From contig NZ_AQUU01000017.1 in the NCBI RefSeq assembly GCF_000372365.1, positions 1 to 39,455 of the forward strand: a stretch of DNA of 39,455 bases, in the 5' to 3' direction. Positions 21,964 through 31,709 of this stretch are shown here, piece by piece (within the stretch, counting starts at the first letter, position 1; the number at the start of each line of letters is the position of its first letter). A program made the position numbers and the translations under genes. The stretch is from Aggregatibacter actinomycetemcomitans DSM 8324. Lineage in GTDB: Bacteria > Pseudomonadota > Gammaproteobacteria > Enterobacterales > Pasteurellaceae. The notes beneath the pieces are model-generated. The model was not told the origin of the DNA and made no database searches. It worked only from the letters and a program-made list of their open reading frames with translations.

Positions 21964-23169
21964 ATGCAAAACAAACAAAAGGTCGTGATTCTCGGTGCTA
22001 CAGGTTCTATCGGCAACAGCGCCCTGTCGGTGATTGAACACAATCCGGAAAACTATGAGGCGTTTGCCTTGGTGGGCGGTTCCAATGCGACGGCGATGTT
22101 TGAAAAATGCCTGAAATTTCGACCGCACTTTGTTGCTTTAGCTGATGAATACGCAGCGAAAGTATTGCGCGAAAAATTAACGGCTCATCAGATTCCAACC
22201 CAAGTTTTGGCGGGGCAGCAGGCGATTTGTGAATTGAGTGCGCATCCTGATGCAGACATGGTGATGGCGGCGATTGTGGGTGCGGCGGGCTTGTTACCGA
22301 CCCTATCTGCAGTTAAAGCGGGTAAGAAAGTGTTACTGGCGAACAAAGAGGCGCTGGTGACTTGCGGTCAAATTTTTATTGATGCCGTGAAACAGCATGG
22401 CGCGCAATTATTGCCGGTGGACAGCGAACATAACGCCATTTTTCAATCGTTGCCACCACAGGCGCAGCAACAAATCGGTTTTTGCCCGTTGGCGGATTTG
22501 GGCATCAGCAAAATCGTGCTGACCGGTTCCGGCGGACCTTTCCGTTATACGGCGTTAAGCGAATTTGACGGCATTACGCCGGAACAAGCGGTAGCGCATC
22601 CGAACTGGTCTATGGGCAAGAAAATTTCCGTGGATTCCGCCACCATGATGAACAAAGGCTTGGAATATATTGAAGCCCGCTGGTTGTTTAACGTGTCCGC
22701 CGACGAAATGGAAGTGATTATTCACCCGCAATCCATTATTCATTCTATGGTGCGTTATATCGACGGCAGCGTCATCGCGCAAATGGGCAATCCTGATATG
22801 CGCACGCCGATCGCCGAAACCATGGCGTATCCGCACCGCACGTTTTCCGGCGTCGCGCCGCTAGATTTCTATCAATTAAACGGGCTGACTTTTTTGGCAC
22901 CGGACTATCAACGTTATCCTTGCTTGAAACTCGCCATCGAGGCGTTCGCCGCCGGTCAATATGCTACGACGGCAATGAATGCCGCCAATGAAATCGCTGT
23001 GCAGGCATTTTTAGATCGCCAAATTAAATTTACCGACATTGCCAAACTTAATCAGGCGGTGGTGGAACAAATTGCACCGCAACAAATCAAACAAATTGAT
23101 GATGTGTTGGACGTCGATCGCGCAGCGCGTGAGTGCGCGCGTAAACAATTGGCACATTGGTCTCACTGA
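21964..23169 (+). CDS. dxr: 1-deoxy-D-xylulose 5-phosphate reductoisomerase
   Basis: NADPH-dependent second step of the MEP isoprenoid pathway (DXP to MEP), the target of fosmidomycin; cytoplasmic. The product is 401 residues. The NADPH-binding [11 protein letters not shown] is near residue 10, LANKEALV near 125, and the metal-binding DSEHNAIFQ near 150; STMMNKGLE, at about 228-236, is also intact. The open frame starts 26 codons earlier, but the ATG at 21964 gives the family N-terminus. No good ribosome-binding site precedes it; a USS (about 21946) lies where one would be expected nearby. It feeds uppS just downstream. Confidence 0.96.
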   Translation: MQNKQKVVILGATGSIGNSALSVIEHNPENYEAFALVGGSNATAMFEKCLKFRPHFVALADEYAAKVLREKLTAHQIPTQVLAGQQAICELSAHPDADMVMAAIVGAAGLLPTLSAVKAGKKVLLANKEALVTCGQIFIDAVKQHGAQLLPVDSEHNAIFQSLPPQAQQQIGFCPLADLGISKIVLTGSGGPFRYTALSEFDGITPEQAVAHPNWSMGKKISVDSATMMNKGLEYIEARWLFNVSADEMEVIIHPQSIIHSMVRYIDGSVIAQMGNPDMRTPIAETMAYPHRTFSGVAPLDFYQLNGLTFLAPDYQRYPCLKLAIEAFAAGQYATTAMNAANEIAVQAFLDRQIKFTDIAKLNQAVVEQIAPQQIKQIDDVLDVDRAARECARKQLAHWSH

Positions 23170-23190
23170 CGCTTAAACAGAGAATGGATA

Positions 23191-23910
23191 ATGACAGAAC
23201 TGGATCCGAATAATATTCCGCAACATGTTGCCATTATTATGGACGGCAACGGGCGTTGGGCGAAACAGCAGGGCAAAATGCGCATTTTCGGGCATAAAAA
23301 CGGCGTGGCGGCGGTGCGTGAGGCGGTGTCTTACGCGCGTAAAATCGGTGTGAAATATTTAACTTTATATGCGTTTAGCAGTGAAAACTGGAATCGCCCC
23401 GAGCAGGAAGTCAGTGCGCTGATGAATTTGTTTATGCAGGCGTTGGATTTTGAACTAAAAAAACTGCATAAAAATAATATTCGATTGAAGATTCTGGGCA
23501 ATGTTGCGCGCTTCAGTGAAGGGTTACAGGAAAAAATTAAGAACGCGGAAAAATTAACGGAAAATAACACCGCACTTACTTTAAATATCGCGGCGAATTA
23601 CGGCGGTCGTTGGGACATTGTACAGGCGGCACAACAGCTGGCACAAAAAGTACAGACGCAACAACTTGCCGTAACGGAAATTGACGAAGCGTTGTTGCAA
23701 CAACATTTGGTTACGCAAGACGATCCGGAAGTGGATTTGCTTATTCGCACCAGCGGCGAGCAGCGCATCAGCAATTTTTTATTATGGCAAGCCGCCTATG
23801 CCGAATTTTATTTTTCCGATGTGCTTTGGCCGGATTTTAATGAAGCCGAGTTTCATCAGGCGATCCTATCTTATCAACAGCGTCATCGTCGTTTTGGCGG
23901 GACGGAATAA
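23191..23910 (+). CDS. uppS: Undecaprenyl diphosphate synthase
   Basis: cis-Prenyltransferase that extends farnesyl diphosphate with eight isopentenyl units to the C55 carrier needed for peptidoglycan and O-antigen synthesis. The product is 239 residues. The catalytic [12 protein letters not shown] near residue 18 holds the key aspartate, [11 protein letters not shown] near 70 and [17 protein letters not shown] near 190 are intact, and the tail ends with the family RRFGG. It lies 21 bases after dxr and 14 before cdsA, in one transcription unit. Confidence 0.97.
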   Translation: MTELDPNNIPQHVAIIMDGNGRWAKQQGKMRIFGHKNGVAAVREAVSYARKIGVKYLTLYAFSSENWNRPEQEVSALMNLFMQALDFELKKLHKNNIRLKILGNVARFSEGLQEKIKNAEKLTENNTALTLNIAANYGGRWDIVQAAQQLAQKVQTQQLAVTEIDEALLQQHLVTQDDPEVDLLIRTSGEQRISNFLLWQAAYAEFYFSDVLWPDFNEAEFHQAILSYQQRHRRFGGTE

Positions 23911-23924
23911 CAGAGGAATTTATC

Positions 23925-24794
23925 GTGCTTAAACAACGGGTTTTATCGGCGATTGTGTTAATTGCCATTGTATTCGCCACGTTATTTTTATTCTCACCTT
24001 ATTATTTTGCGCTCGCCTTAGGTGTGGTTGTGGTGCTGGGCATTTGGGAATGGACTCAGTTCTTTAATTTCAAACAACCGACATTCTGGCGTTATGCCAC
24101 CACCGTGTTAAGTGCGGTGTTTTTGTTCCTGTGGATTTATGATGAAGGCAATTATCTGGATGCCGGTCGGGTTTTTGAACATTATGCTCAACCGATTTTA
24201 TTGGGCGCAGTGATTTGGTGGTTGGTGGCGTTATCTTTTGTGGTGAGTTACCCGAAAAGCAGCAATCTTTGGGCAAAACATTCCGTGCTGCAATTTTTCT
24301 TTGCCTTTTTTACGCTGATTCCGTTTTTAATCGGCGTGTTATTGCTACGTTTGGATAATTATGTAGCGCAACCTTATTACGGCATTATGTTGCTGTTGTA
24401 TGTGTTTATTCTGGTTTGGGTGGCGGATTCCGGGGCGTATTTTGTGGGACGTAAATTCGGTAAACAAAAATTGGCGCCGAAAGTATCGCCAAGTAAATCC
24501 TGGCAGGGCGCAATCGGCGGTTTGGTGATGGCGGGCATCGTTTCTGCGATTTTCGTGAATGTTACGCAACAAAGTTTGATTAAAGATATTTCGCCGCCGG
24601 CATTTATTGCATTGTCTGTGGTGACGGTAGCCATTTCGATTCTGGGCGATTTAACGGAAAGTATGTTCAAACGCCAAAGCGGCATTAAAGACAGCAGTAA
24701 CCTGATTCCGGGGCACGGTGGCATTTTGGACAGAATTGACAGCCTGACTGCTGCCGTACCGTTCTTTGCATATTTCTATTTCTTTGTATTGTAG
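23925..24794 (+). CDS. cdsA: Phosphatidate cytidylyltransferase (CDP-diacylglycerol synthase)
   Basis: Inner-membrane enzyme that makes CDP-diacylglycerol from CTP and phosphatidic acid, the branch point of phospholipid synthesis. The product is 289 residues with about eight membrane segments. The C-terminal CdsA signature is present: SPSKSWQGAIGG near residue 188, then GDLTESMFKRQSGIKDSS and LIPGHGGILDRIDSL. The start is GTG at 23925 with GAGGA 6-10 bases upstream. A second, YnbB-type CDP-diacylglycerol synthase lies in this same window at 36656-37585. Confidence 0.96.
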   Translation: MLKQRVLSAIVLIAIVFATLFLFSPYYFALALGVVVVLGIWEWTQFFNFKQPTFWRYATTVLSAVFLFLWIYDEGNYLDAGRVFEHYAQPILLGAVIWWLVALSFVVSYPKSSNLWAKHSVLQFFFAFFTLIPFLIGVLLLRLDNYVAQPYYGIMLLLYVFILVWVADSGAYFVGRKFGKQKLAPKVSPSKSWQGAIGGLVMAGIVSAIFVNVTQQSLIKDISPPAFIALSVVTVAISILGDLTESMFKRQSGIKDSSNLIPGHGGILDRIDSLTAAVPFFAYFYFFVL

Positions 24795-24802
24795 GATTGG
24801 CT

Positions 24803-26137
24803 ATGTCATTTTTGTGGTCGACAGTTTCATTTCTGATTGTTATCGCCGTCTTGGTGGCGGTACACGAATACGGACACTTTTGGGCGGCGAGAAAGTGCGG
24901 TGTAAAAGTTCATCGTTTTTCTATCGGCTTCGGCAAAGTGATCTGGTCGCGTACCGATAAACGGGGGACGGAGTTTGCCGTATCGGCGATTCCCCTCGGT
25001 GGTTATGTGAAAATGCTGGACGGACGCAATGAAGAGATTCCGCCTGAATTTGCCGCGCAAGCCTTCGATAACAAAACCGTCGCGCAACGTGCGTTCATTA
25101 TCGCTGCCGGACCTTTAGCCAATTTCTTATTTGCTATTCTGGCGTATTTCGTTATTTACTCCATCGGTGTCCCCAGCATTAAACCAGTGATCGAGGAAGT
25201 TCAACCTCATTCCATTGCTGCAAAGGCACAAGTTTCACCAAATACCCAGATTACTGAAGTTGACGGTGTTGTTACGCCGGATTGGGAAACAATTAATCTG
25301 TTGCTGGCGACTAAAACGGGCGAAAGCAAGGTGGAATTAACCTTGGTAGAGTTTGGTTCTACCATTGAGCAACACAAAATTTTAGATTTATCTAACTGGA
25401 CTTTTAATCCCGAAAAAGAAAGTGCTTTCGGCTCACTAGGAATTGTTCCGGTAAGAACCAAAGTGGATATGACTTTGTCTAAAGTCAATAATCATTCCCC
25501 TGCGCAAAAGGGAGGGTTGTTGGTCGGTGATAAATTATATTGGTCGGACGGTAAAGAAATTGTCTGGCAGGATTTTATCGAACAGGTTCAACAGGGCAAA
25601 CCGTTAGCTTTAAAAGTGGAACGCAACGGTGAATGGCTGGAAAAAACCATTACTCCGGAGCTTAATGACAAAAAGCGTTGGTTTGTGGGCATTTCACCGA
25701 CTTTTTACCCGGTGGCTGATGAATATCGTACCGAATTAAAGTATGATATGCTCGAATCTCTACAGAGGGCGGTTGAAAAGACATTCCAACTCTCTTGGTT
25801 AACTATAAAAGTGATCGGTAAATTGCTCATCGGCGAATTATCGTTGAATAACTTGGGTGGTCCGATTTCCATTGCACAGGGCGCAGGTGCATCATCTGAA
25901 CTAGGTCTGATTTACTATTTAAGCTTTATGGCGTTAATCAGCGTGAATTTAGGTGTGATGAATCTCTTTCCGTTGCCGGTGTTAGACGGCGGGCATTTGG
26001 TCTTCCTGGCGCTGGAAGCCCTTAAAGGAAAACCGGTTTCCGAACAGGTCCAGAATATCAGTTATCGAATTGGTGCGGTCTTATTATTGATGTTAATGGG
26101 ATTCGGACTGATCAATGATTTTTTACGTTTAAATTAG
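24803..26137 (+). CDS. rseP: Site-2 intramembrane zinc metalloprotease RseP
   Basis: Membrane metalloprotease that cuts the RseA anti-sigma factor after DegS in the sigma-E envelope-stress pathway and clears signal-peptide remnants. The product is 444 residues. The zinc motif HEYGH is at residues 21-25 in the first membrane helix, the two periplasmic PDZ domains span about 110-310, and the third ligand motif NLFPLPVLDGGHL is near residue 393. I choose ATG 24803 with AGGA 7-10 bases upstream over an in-frame TTG two codons earlier. It directly precedes bamA, whose assembly defects trigger this pathway in E. coli. Confidence 0.95.
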   Translation: MSFLWSTVSFLIVIAVLVAVHEYGHFWAARKCGVKVHRFSIGFGKVIWSRTDKRGTEFAVSAIPLGGYVKMLDGRNEEIPPEFAAQAFDNKTVAQRAFIIAAGPLANFLFAILAYFVIYSIGVPSIKPVIEEVQPHSIAAKAQVSPNTQITEVDGVVTPDWETINLLLATKTGESKVELTLVEFGSTIEQHKILDLSNWTFNPEKESAFGSLGIVPVRTKVDMTLSKVNNHSPAQKGGLLVGDKLYWSDGKEIVWQDFIEQVQQGKPLALKVERNGEWLEKTITPELNDKKRWFVGISPTFYPVADEYRTELKYDMLESLQRAVEKTFQLSWLTIKVIGKLLIGELSLNNLGGPISIAQGAGASSELGLIYYLSFMALISVNLGVMNLFPLPVLDGGHLVFLALEALKGKPVSEQVQNISYRIGAVLLLMLMGFGLINDFLRLN

Positions 26138-26155
26138 TTTTGATACAGGATAAAA

Positions 26156-28567
26156 ATGACGATGAAAAAACTTTTAATTGCAAGCTTATTGTTTAGCTCA
26201 ACCGCCGCGCTTGCCGGACCTTTCGTGGTACAGGACATTCGTGTTGACGGCGTTCAGGCGGGAACCGAAAGTAATATTATCGCAAGTTTGCCGGTTCGTG
26301 TCGGGCAAAAAATTAACGATGCCAATATTGCCGGTGTAGTACGTAACTTGTTTTTAACCGGTCAATACGAAGATGTTAAAGCTTCCCAACAAGGTAATAC
26401 CTTAGTCATTTCCGTGGTGCCGAAAGCAATTATTTCCGATGTGGTGCTGGACGGTAACAAATCCATTCCTAATGATGCATTAAAACAAAATTTAAATGCC
26501 AATGGCTTCCAGAAGGGCGATATATTAAATCGTGAAAAACTTGAAGCCTTTCGTAAAAGTTTAGAAGATCATTATCACAGCGTCGGGCGTTATAACGCAA
26601 AAGTGGAAACTATCGTAAATCCGCTGCCAAATAACCGCGCTGAAGTGAAAATTCAAATCAAAGAGAACGATGTGGCGTTATTAAAAGGCGTGACCTTTGT
26701 GGGTAACCAGGTCTTTGATAGCGACAGATTGCAAGATCAAATGGAACTTCAACCGGATGCCTGGTGGAAGTTATTCGGCAATAAATTCGATTCAACCCAA
26801 TTCTCCAAAGATTTAGAAACCATTCAAAATTATTATTTGGATCGTGGTTATGCCAAAGCGCAAATCGTTGATAATGATGTTCAGCTAAATGATGAAAAAA
26901 CCGAAGCACGCGTCACTATTAACGTCTCTGAGGGTGAAAAATATACCGTCAATGGCGCACGTATCGTGGGTGATGTGGGCGGTATGAGCGAGCAGCTGGC
27001 ACCATTATTGAAGCAAATTCATATCGGCGAAGAATTCCATCGTAGCGATGTGCAAGCCGTTGAAGACAGCATTAAATCCACCTTGGGCGAACGTGGTTAC
27101 GGTAGCGCACAAGTGAACGTTCAACCTGACTTTAACGATGATGCCAAAACCGTCGGGTTAAGTTTTGTGGTGGATGCGGGCAAACGTTATTCCGTTCGTC
27201 AAATTCGTTTTGAAGGCAACACCGTCAGCGCGGACAGCACATTACGTCAGGAAATGCGTCAACAAGAAGGCAGCTGGTTATCTACTGATCTAGTTGAATT
27301 GGGTAAAGTGCGGTTAGATCGTACGGGATTTTTTGAAACCGTAGAAAGCCGCACCGAGCCGGTCGAAGGTACCGGCGATGAAGTGGATGTCATTTATAAA
27401 GTGAAAGAGCGTAACACCGGTAGTATTAACTTCGGTGTGGGATATGGTACGGAAAGCGGTTTAAGCTACCAAGCAAGTATCAAACAGGATAACTTCCTCG
27501 GCATGGGTTCCTCATTAAGCTTGGCGGGTTCCCGTAACGATTACGGCACCAGCGTTAACTTAGGCTATAACGAACCGTACTTCACTAAAGACGGGGTTAG
27601 CTTAGGCGGTAATATATTCTTCGAAAATTATGATAACTCCAAAAACTCGACATCCGCGTCCTATGCGCGTACCACTTACGGTGGTAACTTAACATTAGGC
27701 TTCCCGGTGAATGAAAATAATGCCTACTATATCGGCTTGGGCTATGCCTATAACAAACTGAAAAATATCACGCCTGAATATAATCGGGCCTTATATTTAG
27801 CTTCCTTAAACTATAACGAATGGACCTTCAAATCACACGATTATGATATTTCCTTCGGCTGGAACTACAACAGTTTGAACCGTGGTTTCTTGCCAACCAA
27901 AGGGGTGAAAGCCTCTATTGGCGGCAAAGTCACGATTCCGGGTTCCGATAACAAATACTACAAACTGAACGCCGATGTACAAGGTTTCTATCCGCTTAAC
28001 CGCGATCAAACCTGGGTATTATCCGGACGTTTAGGTGCGGCTTATGCCAACGGCCTCGGTGGTAAGCGTCTGCCGTTCTATCAAACTTACACTGCGGGCG
28101 GTATCGGTAGCTTACGTGGTTTCGCCTACAGCGCGATTGGTCCGCAAGCAATTTATATCAATCCGAGGGTGAATGGATGTAGCGGTTCCGGTGTGAATGT
28201 CAATTCAAGCTGTTATAACATTGTGAACGGTGATATTGTGGGCGGTAATGCTATGGCAACGGCAAGTGTGGAATTAATCGTGCCGACTCCGTTTGTTGCC
28301 GAAAAAAACCAAAACTCCGTGCGCACTTCCTTCTTTGTGGATGCTGCCAGTGTTTGGGATACACATTGGAAGGGTGAAAAAGCCAAATTTACGAATTTGA
28401 AATTACCGGATTACGGTGATCCTTCCCGTGTTCGTGCTTCTGCCGGTCTTGCCTTCCAATGGCAATCACCGATTGGTCCGTTAGTTTTCTCTTATGCGAA
28501 ACCGATTAAGAAATACGAAAATGATGATATTGAGCAATTCCAGTTCAGTATCGGCGGTTCTTTCTAG
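26156..28567 (+). CDS. bamA: Outer-membrane protein assembly factor BamA (D15/Oma87)
   Basis: Central barrel of the BAM machine that inserts outer-membrane proteins. The product is 803 residues. A signal peptide (about 1-21, cleavage after TAALA) is followed by five POTRA domains (about 22-425) and a 16-strand barrel ending FQFSIGGSF with a terminal phenylalanine. The conserved loop-6 motif is LRGFAYSAIGP. Two cysteines follow it (NGCSGSG and NSSCYN), at the place where E. coli BamA has its loop-6 disulfide. Known as protective antigen D15 in H. influenzae. It starts at ATG 26156 with AGGA upstream; a second ATG lies 2 codons on. A USS is inside the coding region (27305). Confidence 0.98.
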   Translation: MTMKKLLIASLLFSSTAALAGPFVVQDIRVDGVQAGTESNIIASLPVRVGQKINDANIAGVVRNLFLTGQYEDVKASQQGNTLVISVVPKAIISDVVLDGNKSIPNDALKQNLNANGFQKGDILNREKLEAFRKSLEDHYHSVGRYNAKVETIVNPLPNNRAEVKIQIKENDVALLKGVTFVGNQVFDSDRLQDQMELQPDAWWKLFGNKFDSTQFSKDLETIQNYYLDRGYAKAQIVDNDVQLNDEKTEARVTINVSEGEKYTVNGARIVGDVGGMSEQLAPLLKQIHIGEEFHRSDVQAVEDSIKSTLGERGYGSAQVNVQPDFNDDAKTVGLSFVVDAGKRYSVRQIRFEGNTVSADSTLRQEMRQQEGSWLSTDLVELGKVRLDRTGFFETVESRTEPVEGTGDEVDVIYKVKERNTGSINFGVGYGTESGLSYQASIKQDNFLGMGSSLSLAGSRNDYGTSVNLGYNEPYFTKDGVSLGGNIFFENYDNSKNSTSASYARTTYGGNLTLGFPVNENNAYYIGLGYAYNKLKNITPEYNRALYLASLNYNEWTFKSHDYDISFGWNYNSLNRGFLPTKGVKASIGGKVTIPGSDNKYYKLNADVQGFYPLNRDQTWVLSGRLGAAYANGLGGKRLPFYQTYTAGGIGSLRGFAYSAIGPQAIYINPRVNGCSGSGVNVNSSCYNIVNGDIVGGNAMATASVELIVPTPFVAEKNQNSVRTSFFVDAASVWDTHWKGEKAKFTNLKLPDYGDPSRVRASAGLAFQWQSPIGPLVFSYAKPIKKYENDDIEQFQFSIGGSF

Positions 28568-28612
28568 TCAAGATGAGCTTCTCATAGAAAACGGGACATC
28601 TGAAAAATACCG

Positions 28613-28630
28613 GTGCCGTTAAAGCGGCAC
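28613..28630 (+). other. bamA-skp intergenic stem-loop
   Basis: GTGCCG (28613-28618) and CGGCAC (28625-28630) form a 6-bp GC-rich stem with a 6-base loop in the 104-base gap between bamA and skp. No T-run follows, so it is more likely an RNA-processing or stability element than a terminator. Confidence 0.4.
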
Positions 28631-28671
28631 TGAAAATTCACATTTAATTCACAAAAAGGAAAAATCGAAAC

Positions 28672-29247
28672 ATGAAAAAAATCGTAAAACTTACCGCACT
28701 TTCTTTGGCCTTAGCTTTCTCTTCTTTAGCCATGGCTGACGAAAACATTGCATTTATTAGCGCAGAGTACCTTTTCCAAAATCACCCTGATCGCAAAGCG
28801 GTAGCAGAAAAATTAGAAGCCGAATTTAAACCGACCGCAGATAAATTAGCAGAAAACAAAAAACAAATTGATACCAAGATCGCCGATATTCAGAAAAAAG
28901 TAGAAGCGAAAGTGGCTGCATTACAAAAAGATGCGCCGAAATTGCGTTCTGCCGACGTCAAAAAGCGTGAAGATGAAATCAATAAATATGGCAACGACCA
29001 GCAAGAGGAAATTAATAAATTAATCGCCGAACATGATCAAAAAGCAAAAGAATTCCAAGAGAACTATGCTAAACGTGAAAATGAGGAAACTGAAAAATTA
29101 GTCGCCAGTATTCAAGCCGCGACTAACAATGTCGCGAAACAAAAAAATTATACGTTAGTGCTTGATGATCGTTCCGTTGTCTATGGTATAGATGGTAAAA
29201 ACATCACCGAAGAAGTGTTAAAAGCAATTCCGGCACAGGCTAAATAA
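28672..29247 (+). CDS. skp: Periplasmic chaperone Skp/OmpH
   Basis: Periplasmic holdase that carries unfolded outer-membrane proteins to BamA. The product is 191 residues. A signal peptide (about residues 1-23, cleavage after AMA) precedes a long, Lys/Glu-rich helical region (about 45-140) typical of the trimeric Skp tentacles. It is longer than E. coli Skp (161), as in H. influenzae OmpH. A USS (about 28693) is embedded in the signal peptide and encodes TALS. AAAGGAAAA precedes the ATG. The stop overlaps the lpxD start by one base (TAATG), implying coupled translation. Confidence 0.94.
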   Translation: MKKIVKLTALSLALAFSSLAMADENIAFISAEYLFQNHPDRKAVAEKLEAEFKPTADKLAENKKQIDTKIADIQKKVEAKVAALQKDAPKLRSADVKKREDEINKYGNDQQEEINKLIAEHDQKAKEFQENYAKRENEETEKLVASIQAATNNVAKQKNYTLVLDDRSVVYGIDGKNITEEVLKAIPAQAK

Positions 29248-30269
29248 TGAGAACTTATTCTCTTTCTGAATTAGCACAGCAAATCGGCGCTACCATTCGT
29301 GGTAACGCCGATGTTGTTGTTAGCAATATTGCCCCTTTAGACAAGGCAAACGAACGGCAACTGACCTTTATTTCTAATGTCAAATTCCGAGAACTATTGG
29401 TGCAGTCGAAAGCGGGAATTTTGGTGGTTTCCGAAGCGGATGTGGAATTTTGCTCTCCGGACAGCAACCTGCTTATTGTTAAAGACCCTTATGTCGCCTA
29501 TGCCAAACTGGCGCAATATATGGATACCACCCCTAAAGCGGCGAGTGGCATCGCCAAAAGTGCGGTCATTGCTGAAGGCGTTTTTCTTGGTGAAAATGTG
29601 TCCATCGGCGCTAATGCGGTGATTGAATCCGGCGTGGAATTGGGGGATAACGTAGTGATAGGCGCCAATTGCTTTGTGGGTAAAAACACAAAAATCGGTG
29701 CAAATACCCAACTTTGGGCGAATGTCTCCGTGTATCACGACGTACAAATCGGTCAGCATTGCCTGATTCAATCCGGCGCGGTGATTGGCAGTGACGGTTT
29801 CGGTTACGCCAATGAACGCGGCAAATGGATTAAAATCCCGCAGGTGGGGCAGGTAATTATCGGCAATAACGTGGAAATCGGCGCTTGCACCTGTATCGAC
29901 CGCGGCGCCTTGGATGCCACGGTGATTGAAGATAACGTGATCATCGATAACCTGTGCCAAATCGCCCATAATGTGCATATCGGTACCGGCACGGCAGTGG
30001 CGGGCGGTGTGATTATGGCGGGCAGCCTGACGGTCGGTCGCTATTGTTTAATCGGTGGTGCCAGTGTGATTAATGGTCACATGGAAATCTGCGATCAAGT
30101 GACGATTACCGGCATGGGCATGGTGATGCGTCCGATTACCGAACCGGGCGTGTATTCTTCCGGTATTCCATTGCAAACCAACAAAGAATGGCGTAAAACC
30201 GCTGCATTGACGCTGGGTATTGACGGATTGAATAAGCGCATCAAGGCATTAGAAAAAAAAGTAAAATAA
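29247..30269 (+). CDS. lpxD: UDP-3-O-acylglucosamine N-acyltransferase
   Basis: Third step of lipid A synthesis: adds a 3-hydroxyacyl chain from acyl-ACP to the 2-amino group of UDP-3-O-acyl-glucosamine; a cytoplasmic trimer. The product is 340 residues. An N-terminal uridine-binding domain (about 1-100) is followed by a left-handed beta helix of hexapeptide repeats (about 100-310, [20 protein letters not shown] and similar) and a C-terminal helix. The catalytic histidine lies in [12 protein letters not shown] near residue 238. The ATG overlaps the skp stop. A USS is present at about 29561. Confidence 0.97.
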   Translation: MRTYSLSELAQQIGATIRGNADVVVSNIAPLDKANERQLTFISNVKFRELLVQSKAGILVVSEADVEFCSPDSNLLIVKDPYVAYAKLAQYMDTTPKAASGIAKSAVIAEGVFLGENVSIGANAVIESGVELGDNVVIGANCFVGKNTKIGANTQLWANVSVYHDVQIGQHCLIQSGAVIGSDGFGYANERGKWIKIPQVGQVIIGNNVEIGACTCIDRGALDATVIEDNVIIDNLCQIAHNVHIGTGTAVAGGVIMAGSLTVGRYCLIGGASVINGHMEICDQVTITGMGMVMRPITEPGVYSSGIPLQTNKEWRKTAALTLGIDGLNKRIKALEKKVK

Positions 30270-30270
30270 G

Positions 30271-30290
30271 ATGAGCTACGAATAGTTCAT
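30271..30290 (+). terminator. Weak stem-loop after lpxD
   Basis: ATGAGCTA (30271-30278) pairs with TAGTTCAT (30283-30290), with one G-U pair and a 4-base loop, followed by TTTGTG. It could be a weak terminator or attenuator directly after the lpxD stop. The stem is AT-rich and the T-run short, so I am not sure. Confidence 0.35.
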
Positions 30291-30291
30291 T

Positions 30292-30320
30292 TTGTGTTAA
30301 TCATACAAATAACGTATAAT
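30292..30320 (+). promoter_or_regulatory. Candidate internal promoter for fabZ-lpxA
   Basis: TTGTGT (30292-30297), a 17-base spacer and a consensus TATAAT (30315-30320), in the 94-base gap between lpxD and fabZ. A transcript would start near 30327, about 37 bases before the fabZ start. Confidence 0.6.
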
Positions 30321-30363
30321 CCGCGCTGATTTTGTTTATTATTTTAGTATTGAAGGTAAACCT

Positions 30364-30816
30364 GTGACTGAACAAAACTCAAGAATTATCGAATCACACG
30401 AAATAATGCAATTATTGCCCCATCGTTATCCATTTTTATTAGTTGATCGCGTGATTAACTTTGAAGAAGGTAAATGGTTAACTGCAATTAAGAATATTAG
30501 CGTAAACGAGCCCTGTTTTACCGGGCACTTCCCGGATAATCCGATTTTACCGGGGGTGTTAATTCTTGAAGCCTTGGCACAAGCTATGGGCATTTTGGCA
30601 TTTAAAACCCATGAATTGGTAGGTGGCGAAATTTTCTATTTCGCCGGTGTAGATGAAGCCCGCTTTAAACGTCCGATTATTCCGGGCGATCAAATGGTAT
30701 TACACGTTGAAGTCATTAAAGAACGTCGCGGTATTACCGCGTTCACGGCAACCGCAACCGTCGATGGTGAAGTGGCTTGCGAAGCGAAGTTAATGTGTGC
30801 CCGCCGTGTAGCATAA
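30364..30816 (+). CDS. fabZ: 3-hydroxyacyl-ACP dehydratase FabZ
   Basis: Dehydrates 3-hydroxyacyl-ACP in fatty-acid elongation and so competes with LpxA for 3-hydroxymyristoyl-ACP. The product is 150 residues with the hot-dog fold. The active-site His55 ([13 protein letters not shown]) and Glu69 (VLILEALAQ) are intact. The start is GTG at 30364 with GAAGG upstream. It sits between lpxD and lpxA as in other gammaproteobacteria, which keeps the competing enzymes coexpressed. Confidence 0.97.
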   Translation: MTEQNSRIIESHEIMQLLPHRYPFLLVDRVINFEEGKWLTAIKNISVNEPCFTGHFPDNPILPGVLILEALAQAMGILAFKTHELVGGEIFYFAGVDEARFKRPIIPGDQMVLHVEVIKERRGITAFTATATVDGEVACEAKLMCARRVA

Positions 30817-30836
30817 ATCAATATAAGAGGATAAAC

Positions 30837-31625
30837 ATGATTCACCCAACTGCAAAAATTCATCCTCAGGCGATCGTTGAAGAAGGCGCTAAAATCGGCG
30901 AGAACGTGGTCATCGGTCCTTTTACCATTATCGGTAAAGATGCAAAAATCGGTAAAGGTACCGTTATTCATTCCCATGTTGTGATTAACGGCAACACTAA
31001 AATCGGCGAAGATAATGAAATTTATCAGTTCGCCAGTATCGGTGAAGTGAACCAGGACTTGAAATATCAAGGTGAACCGACCCGCGTAGTGATCGGCAAC
31101 CGTAACCGCATTCGTGAAAGTGTGACTATTCATCGCGGTACGGCACAAGGCGGTGGTGTGACGAAAATCGGCGACGACAATTTACTCATGATTAACGTGC
31201 ATATTGCGCACGATTGTCTGATAAAAAACCGTTGTATTTTAGCCAATAATGCTACGCTTGCCGGCCATGTGCAACTGGATGATTTTGTTGTTGTGGGAGG
31301 CATGTCCGCAATTCACCAATTTGTGGTTATCGGTGCGCATGTGATGTTGGGTGGTGGTTCTATGGTCAGCCAGGATGTCCCGCCGTATGTGATGGCACAA
31401 GGTAATCATGCACAACCGTTCGGCGTGAACATTGAAGGTTTGAAACGTCGTGGTTTTGATAAGTTAACCATGCGTACTATTCGTAATGTGTACAAAATGA
31501 TTTACCGTAGTGGGAAAACATTAGAAGAAGTGATGCCGGAAATTGAGCAAATTGCCGAGACCGAATCGGCCATAAGCTTTTTCGTTGAGTTTTTCAAGCG
31601 TTCAAAACGCGGCATTATTCGCTAA
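30837..31625 (+). CDS. lpxA: UDP-N-acetylglucosamine O-acyltransferase
   Basis: First step of lipid A synthesis, acylating the 3-OH of UDP-GlcNAc; a cytoplasmic trimer. The product is 262 residues, the E. coli length. The left-handed beta helix of hexapeptide repeats spans about 1-190; the catalytic histidine is in [10 protein letters not shown] near residue 123-126. The helical C-terminal domain includes [10 protein letters not shown]. The frame opens 20 codons earlier inside fabZ, but ATG 30837 with GAGGA upstream is the family start. A USS-pair terminator follows. Confidence 0.97.
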   Translation: MIHPTAKIHPQAIVEEGAKIGENVVIGPFTIIGKDAKIGKGTVIHSHVVINGNTKIGEDNEIYQFASIGEVNQDLKYQGEPTRVVIGNRNRIRESVTIHRGTAQGGGVTKIGDDNLLMINVHIAHDCLIKNRCILANNATLAGHVQLDDFVVVGGMSAIHQFVVIGAHVMLGGGSMVSQDVPPYVMAQGNHAQPFGVNIEGLKRRGFDKLTMRTIRNVYKMIYRSGKTLEEVMPEIEQIAETESAISFFVEFFKRSKRGIIR

Positions 31626-31652
31626 TCTCAACAGATAAAACACCCCATTTTC

Positions 31653-31697
31653 CGACCGCACTTTGATCTCATCCGTCAAAAGTGCGGTCGTTTTTTT
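31653..31697 (+). terminator. USS-pair terminator between lpxA and lpxB
   Basis: CGACCGCACTTT (31653-31664) and its exact complement (31679-31690) form a 12-bp stem with a 14-base loop, followed by T7 (31691-31697). It ends 12 bases before the lpxB ATG. By its form it is a strong intrinsic terminator inside the lpx cluster. Confidence 0.85.
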
Positions 31698-31709
31698 CAG
31701 AGTTTTTAT

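Noticed and set aside
28194-28222. Cysteine pair in a BamA surface loop as a novelty
   Set aside because: E. coli BamA has two cysteines at the same place after the RGF motif, so this is a conserved disulfide, not new.
29394-29978. Long 194-codon frame on the minus strand opposite lpxD
   Set aside because: Its composition mirrors the hexapeptide repeats of lpxD; it has no ribosome-binding site and no recognisable family.
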